A stretch of 64,000 bases of DNA from Nitrospira tepida. Lineage in GTDB: Bacteria > Nitrospirota > Nitrospiria > Nitrospirales > Nitrospiraceae. A program made the translations under genes and the position numbers. Positions 37,155 through 44,989 of the stretch are shown in pieces. The DNA is taken from positions 3,132,001 to 3,196,000 of the forward strand of contig NZ_OX365700.1 in the NCBI RefSeq assembly GCF_947241125.1, given 5' to 3'. Under the pieces are notes generated by a model, which saw only the letters and a list, made by a program, of their open reading frames with translations, was not told where the DNA came from and did not search any database. Each line of letters starts with the position of its first letter. Within the stretch, counting starts at the first letter, position 1.

Positions 37155-38417
37155 TCAGGCGCGTACCGTCGCGGGAGAGTCCTGAGGGATCGACGCGAGA
37201 CGCTCGGCCCGGTCTTGATCGCTCACGCAGAACAAACCGGTGGCAACCAGAATCCAGAACAGATTGGCCAGGCTCCCGATGAACATGTAGTCGAATACAT
37301 TCCGCACGGCGAATCCCACCACCATCAGGGCTGCGCCGAACGGTATTGCTCGGGACGCGCCGTCCGAGAGCGCTCCGACCGCGCGAGTCAGGATCAGGAA
37401 TATCCGGATCAACAGCCAGGCGAAGAATGCCAAGGCCGGCACCCCGCTGCCCAACCCCACCACGACGAACGTGCTGTGCGGCCCATAGGCCTTCTCCAAT
37501 TCAGGCCGTCCGGCATACCGTTTCACAAAGTTGCTGTTGCCGTAGCCGATCCCGACGAGCGGATGGTGCACGAGGTCCTCCGCCGCCAGTTTCCACACGG
37601 CTACCCTGGCCTCCAAGGTCCAGGGATCCGCCGTGCTTCGTTGAAATCCCCTATCCGAGGCGAGGACGAAGCCGAAGCCGATCGCCGTCAAGGCCAAGAT
37701 CACTCCGGCCAACAGCCAGCGCCGCCCGGAGAGCCAACCGCCCGCGAGGCCCTCGGCCGCGAGCCCGGCCCAGCCGGCTCTCGTATAGGCCACGACCTCG
37801 GCGGCCAAGGCCACGACGGCCACTACGAGCGAGAGCCCTTTCATCCATCGAGTCCGCACGACGACCGCCGCCGCCAGCACCATCGGAATCGCCATGACCA
37901 TGTAAGTGCTCAGCCAATTGTAGTCCGAGCCGGGCGCGCCGGCCCGCACGTGACGATCCCGCCAGGTTCCGCCCTGCAGGATGAATTCGACGATCGCGTA
38001 ACCGGCGCTCGTCACGGTCCCAAGCAGCACGGCGATCATGACGTGCCTCACCAGACGATGGTCCGGTTGCGCCCGGAACACGGCCACCGCCCAGTAGAAC
38101 ACCAGCGCCTGCCCTGCCAGCTTGCGCCATTCCCGAAAACTGTAGGCCGGATCGATCGAAAACGGAATGCTCAGCAGAATCCACCCGAGAAACAGCAGCA
38201 GCGGCAGGTCGAGCGGCGTCCGAATCCAGAGCGAGGCCCCTTCCTTCCACCGTGCCGCCGCCGCGATCAGGAGGAGCGAAAAAAACAGGTACCGCGCGGG
38301 ACCATGAGCCGGCGGGATGAAATTCAGGAACGTGAGGACGGCCAGGCCGATGCCCTGCGCGGTCCAGACCCGATGCCGCCAGAGCAGTTCCGCATGCGTC
38401 AAAACGGGCGCGGCCAT
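37155..38417 (-). CDS. O-antigen ligase-like membrane protein (WaaL/Wzy_C family)
   Basis: A polytopic protein of about 420 residues with some ten hydrophobic helices. A large periplasmic loop near residue 270 contains VAVWKLAAEDLVHHPLVGIG and YGPHSTFVVVGLGSG, as in O-antigen ligases and polymerases. It would join the exported glycan to lipid A core or another acceptor. The ATG at 38417 is chosen because an upstream ATG at 38429 lies within the end of the adjacent MITE-like repeat. No strong ribosome binding site is visible. Confidence 0.85.
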   Translation of the reverse strand: MAAPVLTHAELLWRHRVWTAQGIGLAVLTFLNFIPPAHGPARYLFFSLLLIAAAARWKEGASLWIRTPLDLPLLLFLGWILLSIPFSIDPAYSFREWRKLAGQALVFYWAVAVFRAQPDHRLVRHVMIAVLLGTVTSAGYAIVEFILQGGTWRDRHVRAGAPGSDYNWLSTYMVMAIPMVLAAAVVVRTRWMKGLSLVVAVVALAAEVVAYTRAGWAGLAAEGLAGGWLSGRRWLLAGVILALTAIGFGFVLASDRGFQRSTADPWTLEARVAVWKLAAEDLVHHPLVGIGYGNSNFVKRYAGRPELEKAYGPHSTFVVVGLGSGVPALAFFAWLLIRIFLILTRAVGALSDGASRAIPFGAALMVVGFAVRNVFDYMFIGSLANLFWILVATGLFCVSDQDRAERLASIPQDSPATVRA

Positions 38418-38422
38418 CTTAA

Positions 38423-38632
38423 CCCACATTATTCATGAGCAATTCTGCTGCAATTGTGGATTCGCCGCTGCGACTAGCCAACATGCGGCCTCGACGGCCC
38501 GTTGGCGGGCGGGCTCGCCGCTCGATCGGTCAACAGACTGTTTCAAGTCTGCCTCCCTTCCTCGCGGCTCCGCGCGCCCGTCTCGCGTGGCGACTCCGCA
38601 ATTTCGCGACGAACTGTCATGAATAATGTGGG
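38423..38632. repeat. MITE-like element with 16-21-bp inverted ends and TTAA flanks
   Basis: A 210-bp non-coding element lies between rmlD and the ligase gene. The perfect inverted ends including flanks run TTAACCCACATTATTCATGA (38419-38438) and its complement (38617-38636). TTAA on both sides could be the target duplication. Beyond the ends, the arms stay imperfectly complementary for about 30 bp, as expected of a foldback element. The right TTAA supplies the rmlD stop codon. A diverged copy of one arm is at 43717-43793. Confidence 0.88.
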
Positions 38633-39490
38633 TTAAGTCGCGACAGGGCCGGCGGCGGTCGATTCGTGCGTCAGCAGATAGTCCTCCACCATCTCCCGCC
38701 ACCCGCGCATCGAGAGTCCAAGCGCCGGCAGCCGCTCGCTCGCCAGGGCGGTATTGGCCGGCCGCCTGGCCGGCCGGTTCAGGTCGGCGAACTGAATCGG
38801 CTCCAATGGGTGAGAGCGTCCGACCGACTTCAGAATGTGCTCCGCATATTCGAACCAATTGCAGGAGCCGGCTCCTGCCACGTGATAAATGCCGGTAGCC
38901 TTCCGTTCGGCAAGCCGCAGCATCGTTGCGACAAGGTCCTTGGCCAAGGTCGGGCTCCCGTATTTGTCGATCACCGCCCTCACCGGCTCCCCCTGGCGCA
39001 ACCGGTTCAGCACCATCGTGATGAAGTGATGCTTCCCAAGGCCGAACACCCACGCCGTCCGCACGAGACAGACCCGGTCCGTTTCGCTCAACGCGGCCTG
39101 CTCCCCGGCCAACTTGGAATGGCCATAGACATTAATCGGGTTCGGCCGATCGGACTCGACATAGGGGGCTCCCTTGTCTCCGTCAAACACATAGTCGGTG
39201 GAGATGGCGATGAGAAAGGCGCCGGCTTGGGCCGCACCCCTCGCCACCAGCCTGGTCCCTTCCTCGTTCACGCGATAGGCGGCATCAGGATCTCGCTCGC
39301 AGGCATCGACGTCGGTCATCGCCGCGGCATGGATGACGAGGTCGGGCTGTTCCCGCACGATGGTCTCGACAATCCGCCGGTCCGACACATCGTCTGTCCC
39401 ATGGGTTGCCAGATAGAGGGATTCACCTTTGAGCACGCGAGCGACCTCTTGCCCCACCTGGCCGTTCGCACCGGTCACGAACACGCGCAT
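38633..39490 (-). CDS. rmlD: dTDP-4-dehydrorhamnose reductase
   Basis: RmlD reduces dTDP-4-keto-rhamnose to dTDP-L-rhamnose. Motifs are VFVTGANGQVGQEVARVL, STDYVFDGDKGAPYVE, the active-site YGHSK and RTAWVFG. The ATG at 39490 fits the family N-terminus; the frame to 39523 adds residues encoded by heptanucleotide repeats. The stop codon TAA comes from the TTAA at the border of the MITE-like element, so the native end may have been slightly altered. Confidence 0.94.
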   Translation of the reverse strand: MRVFVTGANGQVGQEVARVLKGESLYLATHGTDDVSDRRIVETIVREQPDLVIHAAAMTDVDACERDPDAAYRVNEEGTRLVARGAAQAGAFLIAISTDYVFDGDKGAPYVESDRPNPINVYGHSKLAGEQAALSETDRVCLVRTAWVFGLGKHHFITMVLNRLRQGEPVRAVIDKYGSPTLAKDLVATMLRLAERKATGIYHVAGAGSCNWFEYAEHILKSVGRSHPLEPIQFADLNRPARRPANTALASERLPALGLSMRGWREMVEDYLLTHESTAAGPVAT

Positions 39491-39511
39491 CGTGCCGGTC
39501 CTTTCCCACTG

Positions 39512-39539
39512 CTCATTTCTCATTCCTCATTTCTCATTC
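39512..39539. repeat. Near-perfect heptanucleotide array (CTCATTT/CTCATTC)
   Basis: Four tandem 7-bp units alternate exactly: CTCATTT, CTCATTC, CTCATTT, CTCATTC. The array spans the gmd stop codon (39527-39529) and the spacer before the rmlD start. It has the same period as the GATTCAC arrays but another unit. Confidence 0.9.
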
Positions 39540-40513
39540 CCGGCAGCAAAATGCTTCATGTCGGCCTCGACCATCTCCGCCACCAGCTCCTTGAAGGAGA
39601 TTTTCGAGGTCCACCCGAGCTCCCGCTTGGCTTTGCTCGCATCGCCCAGCAGGGTCTCCACCTCGGCCGGCCGCAGCAGTTGAGGGTCGATCGTGACATA
39701 GTTCCGATAATCCAGGCCGACGCAGGAGAACGCCACCTCCGCAAACTCCCGGACCGTATGTTGCTCGCCGGTTGCGATCACATAGTCTTCCGCCAGCGGC
39801 TGCTGCAACATCATCCACATGGCCCGGACATATTCCCGCGCATGGCCCCAGTCGCGCCTGGCCTCCAAGTTCCCGAGTTTCAATTCCCGGATCAACCCCA
39901 GCTTGATCCTCGCCGCGTGGGAGGTGATCTTTCGCGTCACGAACTCGAAGCCGCGGCGGGGCGACTCGTGGTTGTAAAGAATGCCGCAGGAGGCCTGAAT
40001 GCCATAGGCCTCGCGGTAGTTTCTGGTCAAGTCGAACCCAGCCACTTTGGAAATCCCATAGGCCGATCGGGGATGAAACCGGGTCGTCTCCCTTTGCGGC
40101 ACCTCTGCCACCTTGCCGAACATTTCGCTGGAGGCGGCGAAATAGAAGCGGCAGGCAGGCGCGCAGTCCTTGAGCGCCGCGAGCACGTAGTGGGTCCCGT
40201 TGATATTGGCGTTGAGCGTCGAGAATTCGTCCTCGAACGAATAGGAGACGAAGCTCTGGGCCGCCAGGTGGTAGCACTCGTCCGGCTTGACCGCCTGAAA
40301 CACCCGATAGATGCTCGGCAAGCTTTCCAGCGACGCCGCATGGAGATGCAGCCGGTCCTTGATCGCCAGAATGCGCCACAGGCGGTGGGCAGGGTCCTCG
40401 ATCGCAATCCGCCGGACGATGCCGTGGACTTCGTAGCCTTGTTCGAGCAGAAACTCCGCCAGATAGGACCCGTCCTGCCCGGTAATGCCTGTGATGAGCG
40501 CGCGTTTCGTCAT
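39527..40513 (-). CDS. gmd: GDP-mannose 4,6-dehydratase
   Basis: Gmd converts GDP-mannose to GDP-4-keto-6-deoxymannose, the precursor of GDP-fucose, GDP-rhamnose or GDP-perosamine. The family signature ALITGITGQDGSYLAEFLLE opens the 328-residue protein, followed by GYEVHGIVRR and the active-site YGISK. No GDP-fucose synthase or reductase was recognised nearby, so the final sugar is open. Its last codons fall within a heptanucleotide array. Confidence 0.94.
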   Translation of the reverse strand: MTKRALITGITGQDGSYLAEFLLEQGYEVHGIVRRIAIEDPAHRLWRILAIKDRLHLHAASLESLPSIYRVFQAVKPDECYHLAAQSFVSYSFEDEFSTLNANINGTHYVLAALKDCAPACRFYFAASSEMFGKVAEVPQRETTRFHPRSAYGISKVAGFDLTRNYREAYGIQASCGILYNHESPRRGFEFVTRKITSHAARIKLGLIRELKLGNLEARRDWGHAREYVRAMWMMLQQPLAEDYVIATGEQHTVREFAEVAFSCVGLDYRNYVTIDPQLLRPAEVETLLGDASKAKRELGWTSKISFKELVAEMVEADMKHFAAGNEK

Positions 40514-40535
40514 GGTATCCTCGCGAAATCTCTTG

Positions 40536-41375
40536 TCAGCCCCTGAACCCCTTTTGCATGACCGTCCGATAGAACTGCAGGCTCAGCCAGCGATTGCGAA
40601 AGGGGCGCAGCCGCCTGGCGGCCTGAATGCGCTGCTCCATCACCTTCGGATGGGAGCCCGAATAGTTCTTCAACATGCCGTAGTCCGGAAACTCCGCATC
40701 CATGGCGGCCCAGGCGTCGATCCGCTCCTCGGTCAGCCGGTCGCCCTCGTGGCGGCGGATCTGGTAACGGCGCTTTTCACGCAGCGCGCCCGGGTTTCTG
40801 GCATAGCCGTAGTGAAAGATGCGGGCCTTGATCAGTTTCCCAAGGTTGCCGTTCTTGATGACGCCGGGCAGGCCCGGCACTTCAAAATCGAACCCGTCGA
40901 TCGCCGACCGCACCCGGCCGTCGGTCCGGACGATCCTGGTGGCGCGGTGGTACATCCAGGGATCAAGCGACCAATAATCGCCCTTGAAGTGCAGCACGCG
41001 AAAGACCAGGGCCAAGACCTCCTGTTGGGGCAGGTACTGTTCCATGGCCCGCCGGATCACCGGCAGATCGTCCTCGTGCACTACCTCATCCCCTTGGAGC
41101 AGAAAGGCCCAATCTCCCGTGCAATGGGAGAGGGCGATGTCCTGCTGAATGCCGAAGAGCTTGCCGTCCGTGCGCAAACTGTCGTCCCAGACGGTTTCGA
41201 CGATCTTGATTTTCGGGGAACCGATCGACCGGATGAGGTTCAACGTGTCGTCCTCCGACCGTCCGACATTGACGACGTACTCATCAACCATCGGGAGGAT
41301 CGAGGCGATCGACTCCAGCACGGGAAAGTCGAATTGAATGGCGTTGCGGATCAACGTGAACCCGCTGACTTTCAT
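40536..41375 (-). CDS. Glycosyltransferase (GT2-like), first paralogue
   Basis: A 279-residue GT-A type glycosyltransferase. It starts MKVSGFTLIRNAIQFDFPVL and has the acidic nucleotide site WAFLLQGDEVVHEDDLP in place of a classical DxD. A close paralogue lies at 61932-62777 with matching MKVSGFTFCRNAVKYDYPV and WAFYLQADEVIHEDHLP. It overlaps rmlB by 4 bp. Donor and acceptor are unknown. Confidence 0.85.
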   Translation of the reverse strand: MKVSGFTLIRNAIQFDFPVLESIASILPMVDEYVVNVGRSEDDTLNLIRSIGSPKIKIVETVWDDSLRTDGKLFGIQQDIALSHCTGDWAFLLQGDEVVHEDDLPVIRRAMEQYLPQQEVLALVFRVLHFKGDYWSLDPWMYHRATRIVRTDGRVRSAIDGFDFEVPGLPGVIKNGNLGKLIKARIFHYGYARNPGALREKRRYQIRRHEGDRLTEERIDAWAAMDAEFPDYGMLKNYSGSHPKVMEQRIQAARRLRPFRNRWLSLQFYRTVMQKGFRG

Positions 41376-42418
41376 CGCGATGTCCCTTGCTCGGCCTGCA
41401 AGCCGGCCCCTTCTTGAATTCGCCGCTCATACATGCGCCGGTAATAGGCGGCGAATTCACCCGACTTGATCTTCCGCCACCAGGCTTCGTTAGATTGATA
41501 CCAGCGCACCGTGTCCCGCAAACCCTCCTCGAAGGGCACCGACGGCTTCCAGCCCAAGGCCTCCAGGCGGCGGCATGACACCGCATAGCGCCGGTCGTGG
41601 CCGGGCCGGTCTTGGACGAAACGGATCAACGATGCCGGCTTGCCGAGATGGTGGAGGATCGCGCGGGCCACGTCGATATTTTCCCGTTCGTTGCCCCCGC
41701 CGAGGTTATAGACCTCGCCCGGCTTGCCATGGAGAAACACATGGTGGATGCCGGCGCAATGGTCGAGCACCGAGAGCCAATCCCGCCGGTAGCGGCCGTC
41801 TCCATAGAGCGGGAGCGGCTGGTCGTCGAGCGCGTTGGTGATGAACAGGGGAATGAATTTCTCCGGGTATTGGTTGGGCCCGTAGGTGTTGCTGCCCCGC
41901 GTGATCACCACGGGAAATTGATAGGTGGTCCAGTAGCTCTGCACCAGCAGGTCGGCGCCGGCCTTGCTCGCGGAATAGGGGCTGCGCGGGGCCAGCGGGT
42001 CCGCCTCCGTGGAATGCCCCTGCTCCACGCTGCCGTAGACCTCGTCGGTGCTCACCTGCAGAAACCGGCGGACTCCGGCTTGCTTCGCCTCCTCCAGCAG
42101 CACGGCGGTTCCGATCACGTCGGTCCTGGTGAAGGCCAGTGGGTCCGTGATGGACCGGTCCACATGGGTCTCCGCGGCGCAGTTGATGACGCCCTCGATG
42201 CGATGCTCGCGCAACAGGCGCCGGACGAGAGGGGCGTCCGCCATATCGCCGTGAACAAACGTATAGCGCGGATGGGAGGCCACGTCGGCCAGATTCTCGA
42301 GGTTCCCCGAATACCGGAGCGCGTCGAGGTTGACGACCTGGTCGTCCGAGCCCTTCAGCAACCGCCGCACCAGATGCGAGCCGATGAACCCGGCCCCGCC
42401 GGTCAGCAGGATGCGCAT
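41372..42418 (-). CDS. rmlB: dTDP-glucose 4,6-dehydratase
   Basis: RmlB converts dTDP-glucose to dTDP-4-keto-6-deoxyglucose. It has MRILLTGGAGFIGSHLVRRL, CAAETHVDRSITDPLAF, STDEVYGSVEQG, the active-site YSASKAGADLLV and GPNQYPEKFIPLFI. The ATG at 42418 has GGAGAGATC directly upstream; the longer frame to 42454 is less likely. It is the last recognisable locus gene before the accessory island at 42469. Confidence 0.96.
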   Translation of the reverse strand: MRILLTGGAGFIGSHLVRRLLKGSDDQVVNLDALRYSGNLENLADVASHPRYTFVHGDMADAPLVRRLLREHRIEGVINCAAETHVDRSITDPLAFTRTDVIGTAVLLEEAKQAGVRRFLQVSTDEVYGSVEQGHSTEADPLAPRSPYSASKAGADLLVQSYWTTYQFPVVITRGSNTYGPNQYPEKFIPLFITNALDDQPLPLYGDGRYRRDWLSVLDHCAGIHHVFLHGKPGEVYNLGGGNERENIDVARAILHHLGKPASLIRFVQDRPGHDRRYAVSCRRLEALGWKPSVPFEEGLRDTVRWYQSNEAWWRKIKSGEFAAYYRRMYERRIQEGAGLQAEQGTSR

Positions 42419-42468
42419 GATCTCTCCATATGCAGGTGTGGCACAGATCTCCACTCACCAGCGCTGCT

Positions 42469-42485
42469 AGCCCGCATGATTCACG
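42469..42485 (+). repeat. Outer end motif of the accessory island (left copy)
   Basis: AGCCCGCATGATTCACG occurs here, and its exact complement occurs at 52772-52788, framing about 10.3 kb of accessory DNA. The motif resembles the ends of the MITE-like element at 38.4 kb (complement CRTGAATMATGYGGGYT). It is followed by a small hairpin CACGATATTCGTG. Confidence 0.75.
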
Positions 42486-42695
42486 ATATTCGTGGTGTGC
42501 ACCCGTTGCAGCAACGGAGAAACAGTCAACCGGAAGATGCCTCGCGAGTAGGGTCCTTCTAGCACATACATGAGCCCGCTGGGAAGAAGATCCGAACCGC
42601 CCCGGCTTCCTACACAGCTCGCTCGGGCACCTGGCGTATCTAATGCCGCTACGTCTGTGCCCGAGCCGGCGGTGACACCTACCCCTCTCGGTTGT
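42486..42695. other. Non-coding start of the accessory island
   Basis: No gene is recognised between the left end motif and the SGNH hydrolase remnant. A minus-strand open frame through this stretch reads out to VNHAG and a stop within the end motif, but the protein has no family character. Confidence 0.4.
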
Positions 42696-43198
42696 AGCAG
42701 GCATGGCCAGATGTGCGCATCCTCAACGCCTCGGTCACCGGTTATAACCTCGCCGATTACGCCAATGTCCTGGAAACAATCCTGCCGACACAGCCGGTGG
42801 AAGGGATCATCCTCGGCCTCTGCTTGAACGACGTGATCGGCGCCAGCCAAGCCAATATCCTGACCGTGCTGTCGAAACAGACAGACCACCGCCCGACCCA
42901 GGACCAGGCATCACAAACCGGGCAACAGGCGAAGCAACAACAAGAACAAGATAAGGTTCAGCTACTTGCTCAGCCGGGACCGATCGAAGTCAGCAAGGAC
43001 CGATATCCCAATCCCATCGTCCGGACGATCCGCTACATAAATGACAACTATTTCAACTTTAATGAAGCGCTCAAGCGATATTCCCGGACCTACCTGTGGC
43101 TGAAGAGCCTCGCGACCGACACGTCACGGGATTATTTCCAGGCCGATGCACTGGCCTACCGAGATGACGCAACCATGGCGACAGCCGCGAAGATCTGA
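42696..43198 (+). pseudogene. SGNH/GDSL hydrolase remnant
   Basis: The readable part (QAWPDVRILNASVTGYNL, EGIILGLCLNDVIG) corresponds to the middle of an SGNH hydrolase, including a block III-like LCLNDV. The N-terminal serine block is absent because a TAG precedes the remnant, and the end is cut at TAAKI and a stop, after which another frame continues briefly. It is one of the few plus-strand coding signals in this part of the window, so it belongs to the inserted DNA. Confidence 0.7.
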
Positions 43199-43399
43199 TC
43201 TGAAAGAAGGCGCTGGAATGGGGTTTGATTTCAGACGAGGGTTGATCCTACCAAGCATGCCGAGCCCCAGAAAGGAATATAATGCTCCTCGTCACAACTG
43301 ACACCGATGATGCCGGCGGCAATGGTTGAAAACATCTGCCGGTGGGAGTTAAGGGACTGATTACGGGTCGTTCCAGAATTTCGGAGGATCTCTGACAGA

Positions 43400-43565
43400 C
43401 CTGTTCTCCTTCATGGCTGGTTGGGTCAGTATCGGGGGAGGGACTGTTGCGGTCATAGCTGAAGCGATTCAGATCTTGCGGCCGCCGCGGATCGGACACG
43501 ATCGTGCCGGGCGAGAGGAAGCGGCCCAAGGCCGGGTCGTCGTAGCGCGTGCCGTAATAGTGCAG
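43400..43565 (-). pseudogene. Rhs core remnant
   Basis: The minus strand encodes LHYYGTRYDDPALGRFLSPG and then TIVSDPRRPQDLNRFSYDRN, which matches the conserved end of the Rhs-associated core. It is aligned with YYEARYYDPTLGRFISAD of the Rhs fragment at 51216-52718. Nothing upstream in frame continues the Rhs repeats, and downstream text up to 43248 is not recognised. It is a fragment of a second, different Rhs gene. Confidence 0.8.
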
Positions 43566-43740
43566 CCGAGACCCTCCTCGCGGAGGTCCGCCACATTCAA
43601 AGACTGTGTCGGATCCTCACCAGCAAGCTGACGGATGAGGACGAGGAAAACGAAGAGAGCGAAGTCGCCCACCGCTTAGCGCTGATTGGCGACAAGAGCG
43701 ACGACCTGATCAACGGCATCACACACATGGCCGGCTTGGC
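43566..43740 (+). pseudogene. Coding-like remnant of unknown protein
   Basis: In one plus-strand frame a helical, charged stretch is readable (AETLLAEVRHIQRLCRIL, TDEDEENEESEVAHRLALIG). It has no start codon in a credible context; the left side abuts the Rhs remnant and the right side runs into the MITE-like arm. I do not recognise the family. Confidence 0.4.
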
Positions 43741-43793
43741 GCAGCGGCGAATCCGCGATTGCAGCAGAAGCGCTCATGAACAATGCGCGCTAG
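43717..43793. repeat. Diverged single arm of the MITE-like repeat
   Basis: CGCAGCGGCGAATCC, ATTGCAGCAGAA and GCTCATGAA occur here in the same order and spacing as in the complement of the MITE left arm at 38423-38490. The terminal part reads CATGAACAATGCGCGCTAG instead of CATGAATAATGTGGGTTAA. No matching second arm was found nearby, so this is a relic. Confidence 0.75.
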
Positions 43794-43843
43794 CATTCGC
43801 CGAGCCAGAGCCAACATCATGTCCTCTGACAATCAGGAGTGGG

Positions 43844-44182
43844 CTATCCCAGAATAGTGGTGAAGGCCTGTCGGAGGGCGGCTTGATCGGTTGACATGAG
43901 TCGTCCAAGTTTCTTGAGCACGAGAGCTGGATCGATGGTGGTGAGCACCGGTTTGATGACGGATGGCTTGAGCAACCCCGCGCCCCGCCAGTCCTGGACC
44001 TGAACCTCGCCTACTGACAGTGTCGAGGGCTGTTGGCTCGTGACGGCCATGATGAGGAGATCCGGGCGTGCCCGATGATAGGCGGAGCTGCTGACGACCA
44101 CGGCAGGGCGGCGTTTGGTGGCTGACTGATCCGTAAAGGGAAAGGGAACTAAAACGAGATCCCCGAACTCATAGCCGGTCAT
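43844..44182 (-). CDS. Type II toxin, PemK/MazF family
   Basis: A 112-residue predicted mRNA interferase. It starts MTGYEFGDLVLVPFPFTDQS, followed by KRRPAVVVSSSAYHRARPDL and LIMAVTSQQP, the usual PemK/MazF strands. The ATG at 44182 overlaps the antitoxin end by 14 bp; a frame to 44233 is read through the antitoxin. As in other pairs, overproduction relative to the antitoxin would inhibit translation. Confidence 0.9.
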   Translation of the reverse strand: MTGYEFGDLVLVPFPFTDQSATKRRPAVVVSSSAYHRARPDLLIMAVTSQQPSTLSVGEVQVQDWRGAGLLKPSVIKPVLTTIDPALVLKKLGRLMSTDQAALRQAFTTILG

Positions 44183-44375
44183 AAGCGGCGTCGGCGGGGT
44201 TATCCCAGACACGTGTGAAGGCCGCTGTGGCAAGTTGTCCGGCGGCCTGTGTTAAACCTCGCTCTTCCGCCTGACGATGCGCCAGAAAGTCGACGAAATC
44301 TTCGACTTCGGCCAGTCGTTCCGGGGGCAAGTTCCTGAGCTTGTCTAAAAGCGCCTGTTCATGCGTTTTCGTCAT
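44169..44375 (-). CDS. Antitoxin of the PemK/MazF pair
   Basis: A 68-residue protein with the DUF2281-like core LRNLPPERLAEVEDFVDFLA, common in small antitoxins. It lies upstream of the toxin with a 14-bp overlap. GAGAGG sits before the ATG. A GGAGG/CCTCC palindrome upstream may be the operator for autoregulation. Confidence 0.85.
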   Translation of the reverse strand: MTKTHEQALLDKLRNLPPERLAEVEDFVDFLAHRQAEERGLTQAAGQLATAAFTRVWDNPADAAYDRL

Positions 44376-44389
44376 GGCCGCCTCTCGCT

Positions 44390-44420
44390 ATAAATGTGGA
44401 GGTTACACGCCTCCGCGCTA
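44390..44420 (-). promoter_or_regulatory. Possible toxin-antitoxin promoter and operator
   Basis: On the minus strand GGAGG-N7-CCTCC (44398-44414) forms an inverted repeat just before a TTTATA that could serve as -10 box, 15-20 bp upstream of the antitoxin ATG. The position is typical of an autorepressor site. It has not been matched to a known operator. Confidence 0.4.
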
Positions 44421-44769
44421 AAGATCAATTGAATCTCTGCGCTCACTGACAACACCGCTGGCAAAGTGGCGACCTATGATGATGCGCGGACAAAGAAAGA
44501 ATGGCTCTTCCGGAAATCGTGTGAGTGCAATCGATGACCCCGGCTGACGAAGGACAGACTCTCCAGGTTGCGTCATGATGCGATGGCATCAGGATGCCGT
44601 TCCTGGGCGTACGCTGAGCCACCGCGACTGTGAGGCGACGCCGGAGCGTCACGCCGTCGCGGCGGCACCGATCTCAGCCGTCCTTCGCCCTGGGCCCGCC
44701 ATGACGCGACCCCTTCGTGTCTGCCCTTCCAGCCGGGCAGGCCCGAGTGCGCCCCGTCCGATTGAGCTT
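44421..44769. other. Intergenic stretch between toxin-antitoxin and IS3 element
   Basis: No gene is recognised. Short frames on either strand lack family features. CTT at 44767-44769 could be one half of the IS3 target duplication. Confidence 0.4.
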
Positions 44770-44989
44770 CCCCCCATTGTTTGGACAGGTTTTCATCTGA
44801 ATTAAGCTAATGGATCTTTCCCTCCTTCCCTCCTTTCTTTTAGAGTTCTTCTGACTCCTGTTTCCCCAGAGGCGCGGGCCACAAACCGTCAATGCGTGGT
44901 TTGGGTGCAGGGGCATTTCAACACTTCGCTCCAGGATCGGTTATACGGGGCGATCGCCTGTCGGTCCATACCGGAGTAGCCCCCTCGAC

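Noticed and set aside
38666-40546. A 626-residue plus-strand frame
   Set aside because: It is antisense to rmlD and gmd, both of which have clear family motifs on the minus strand.
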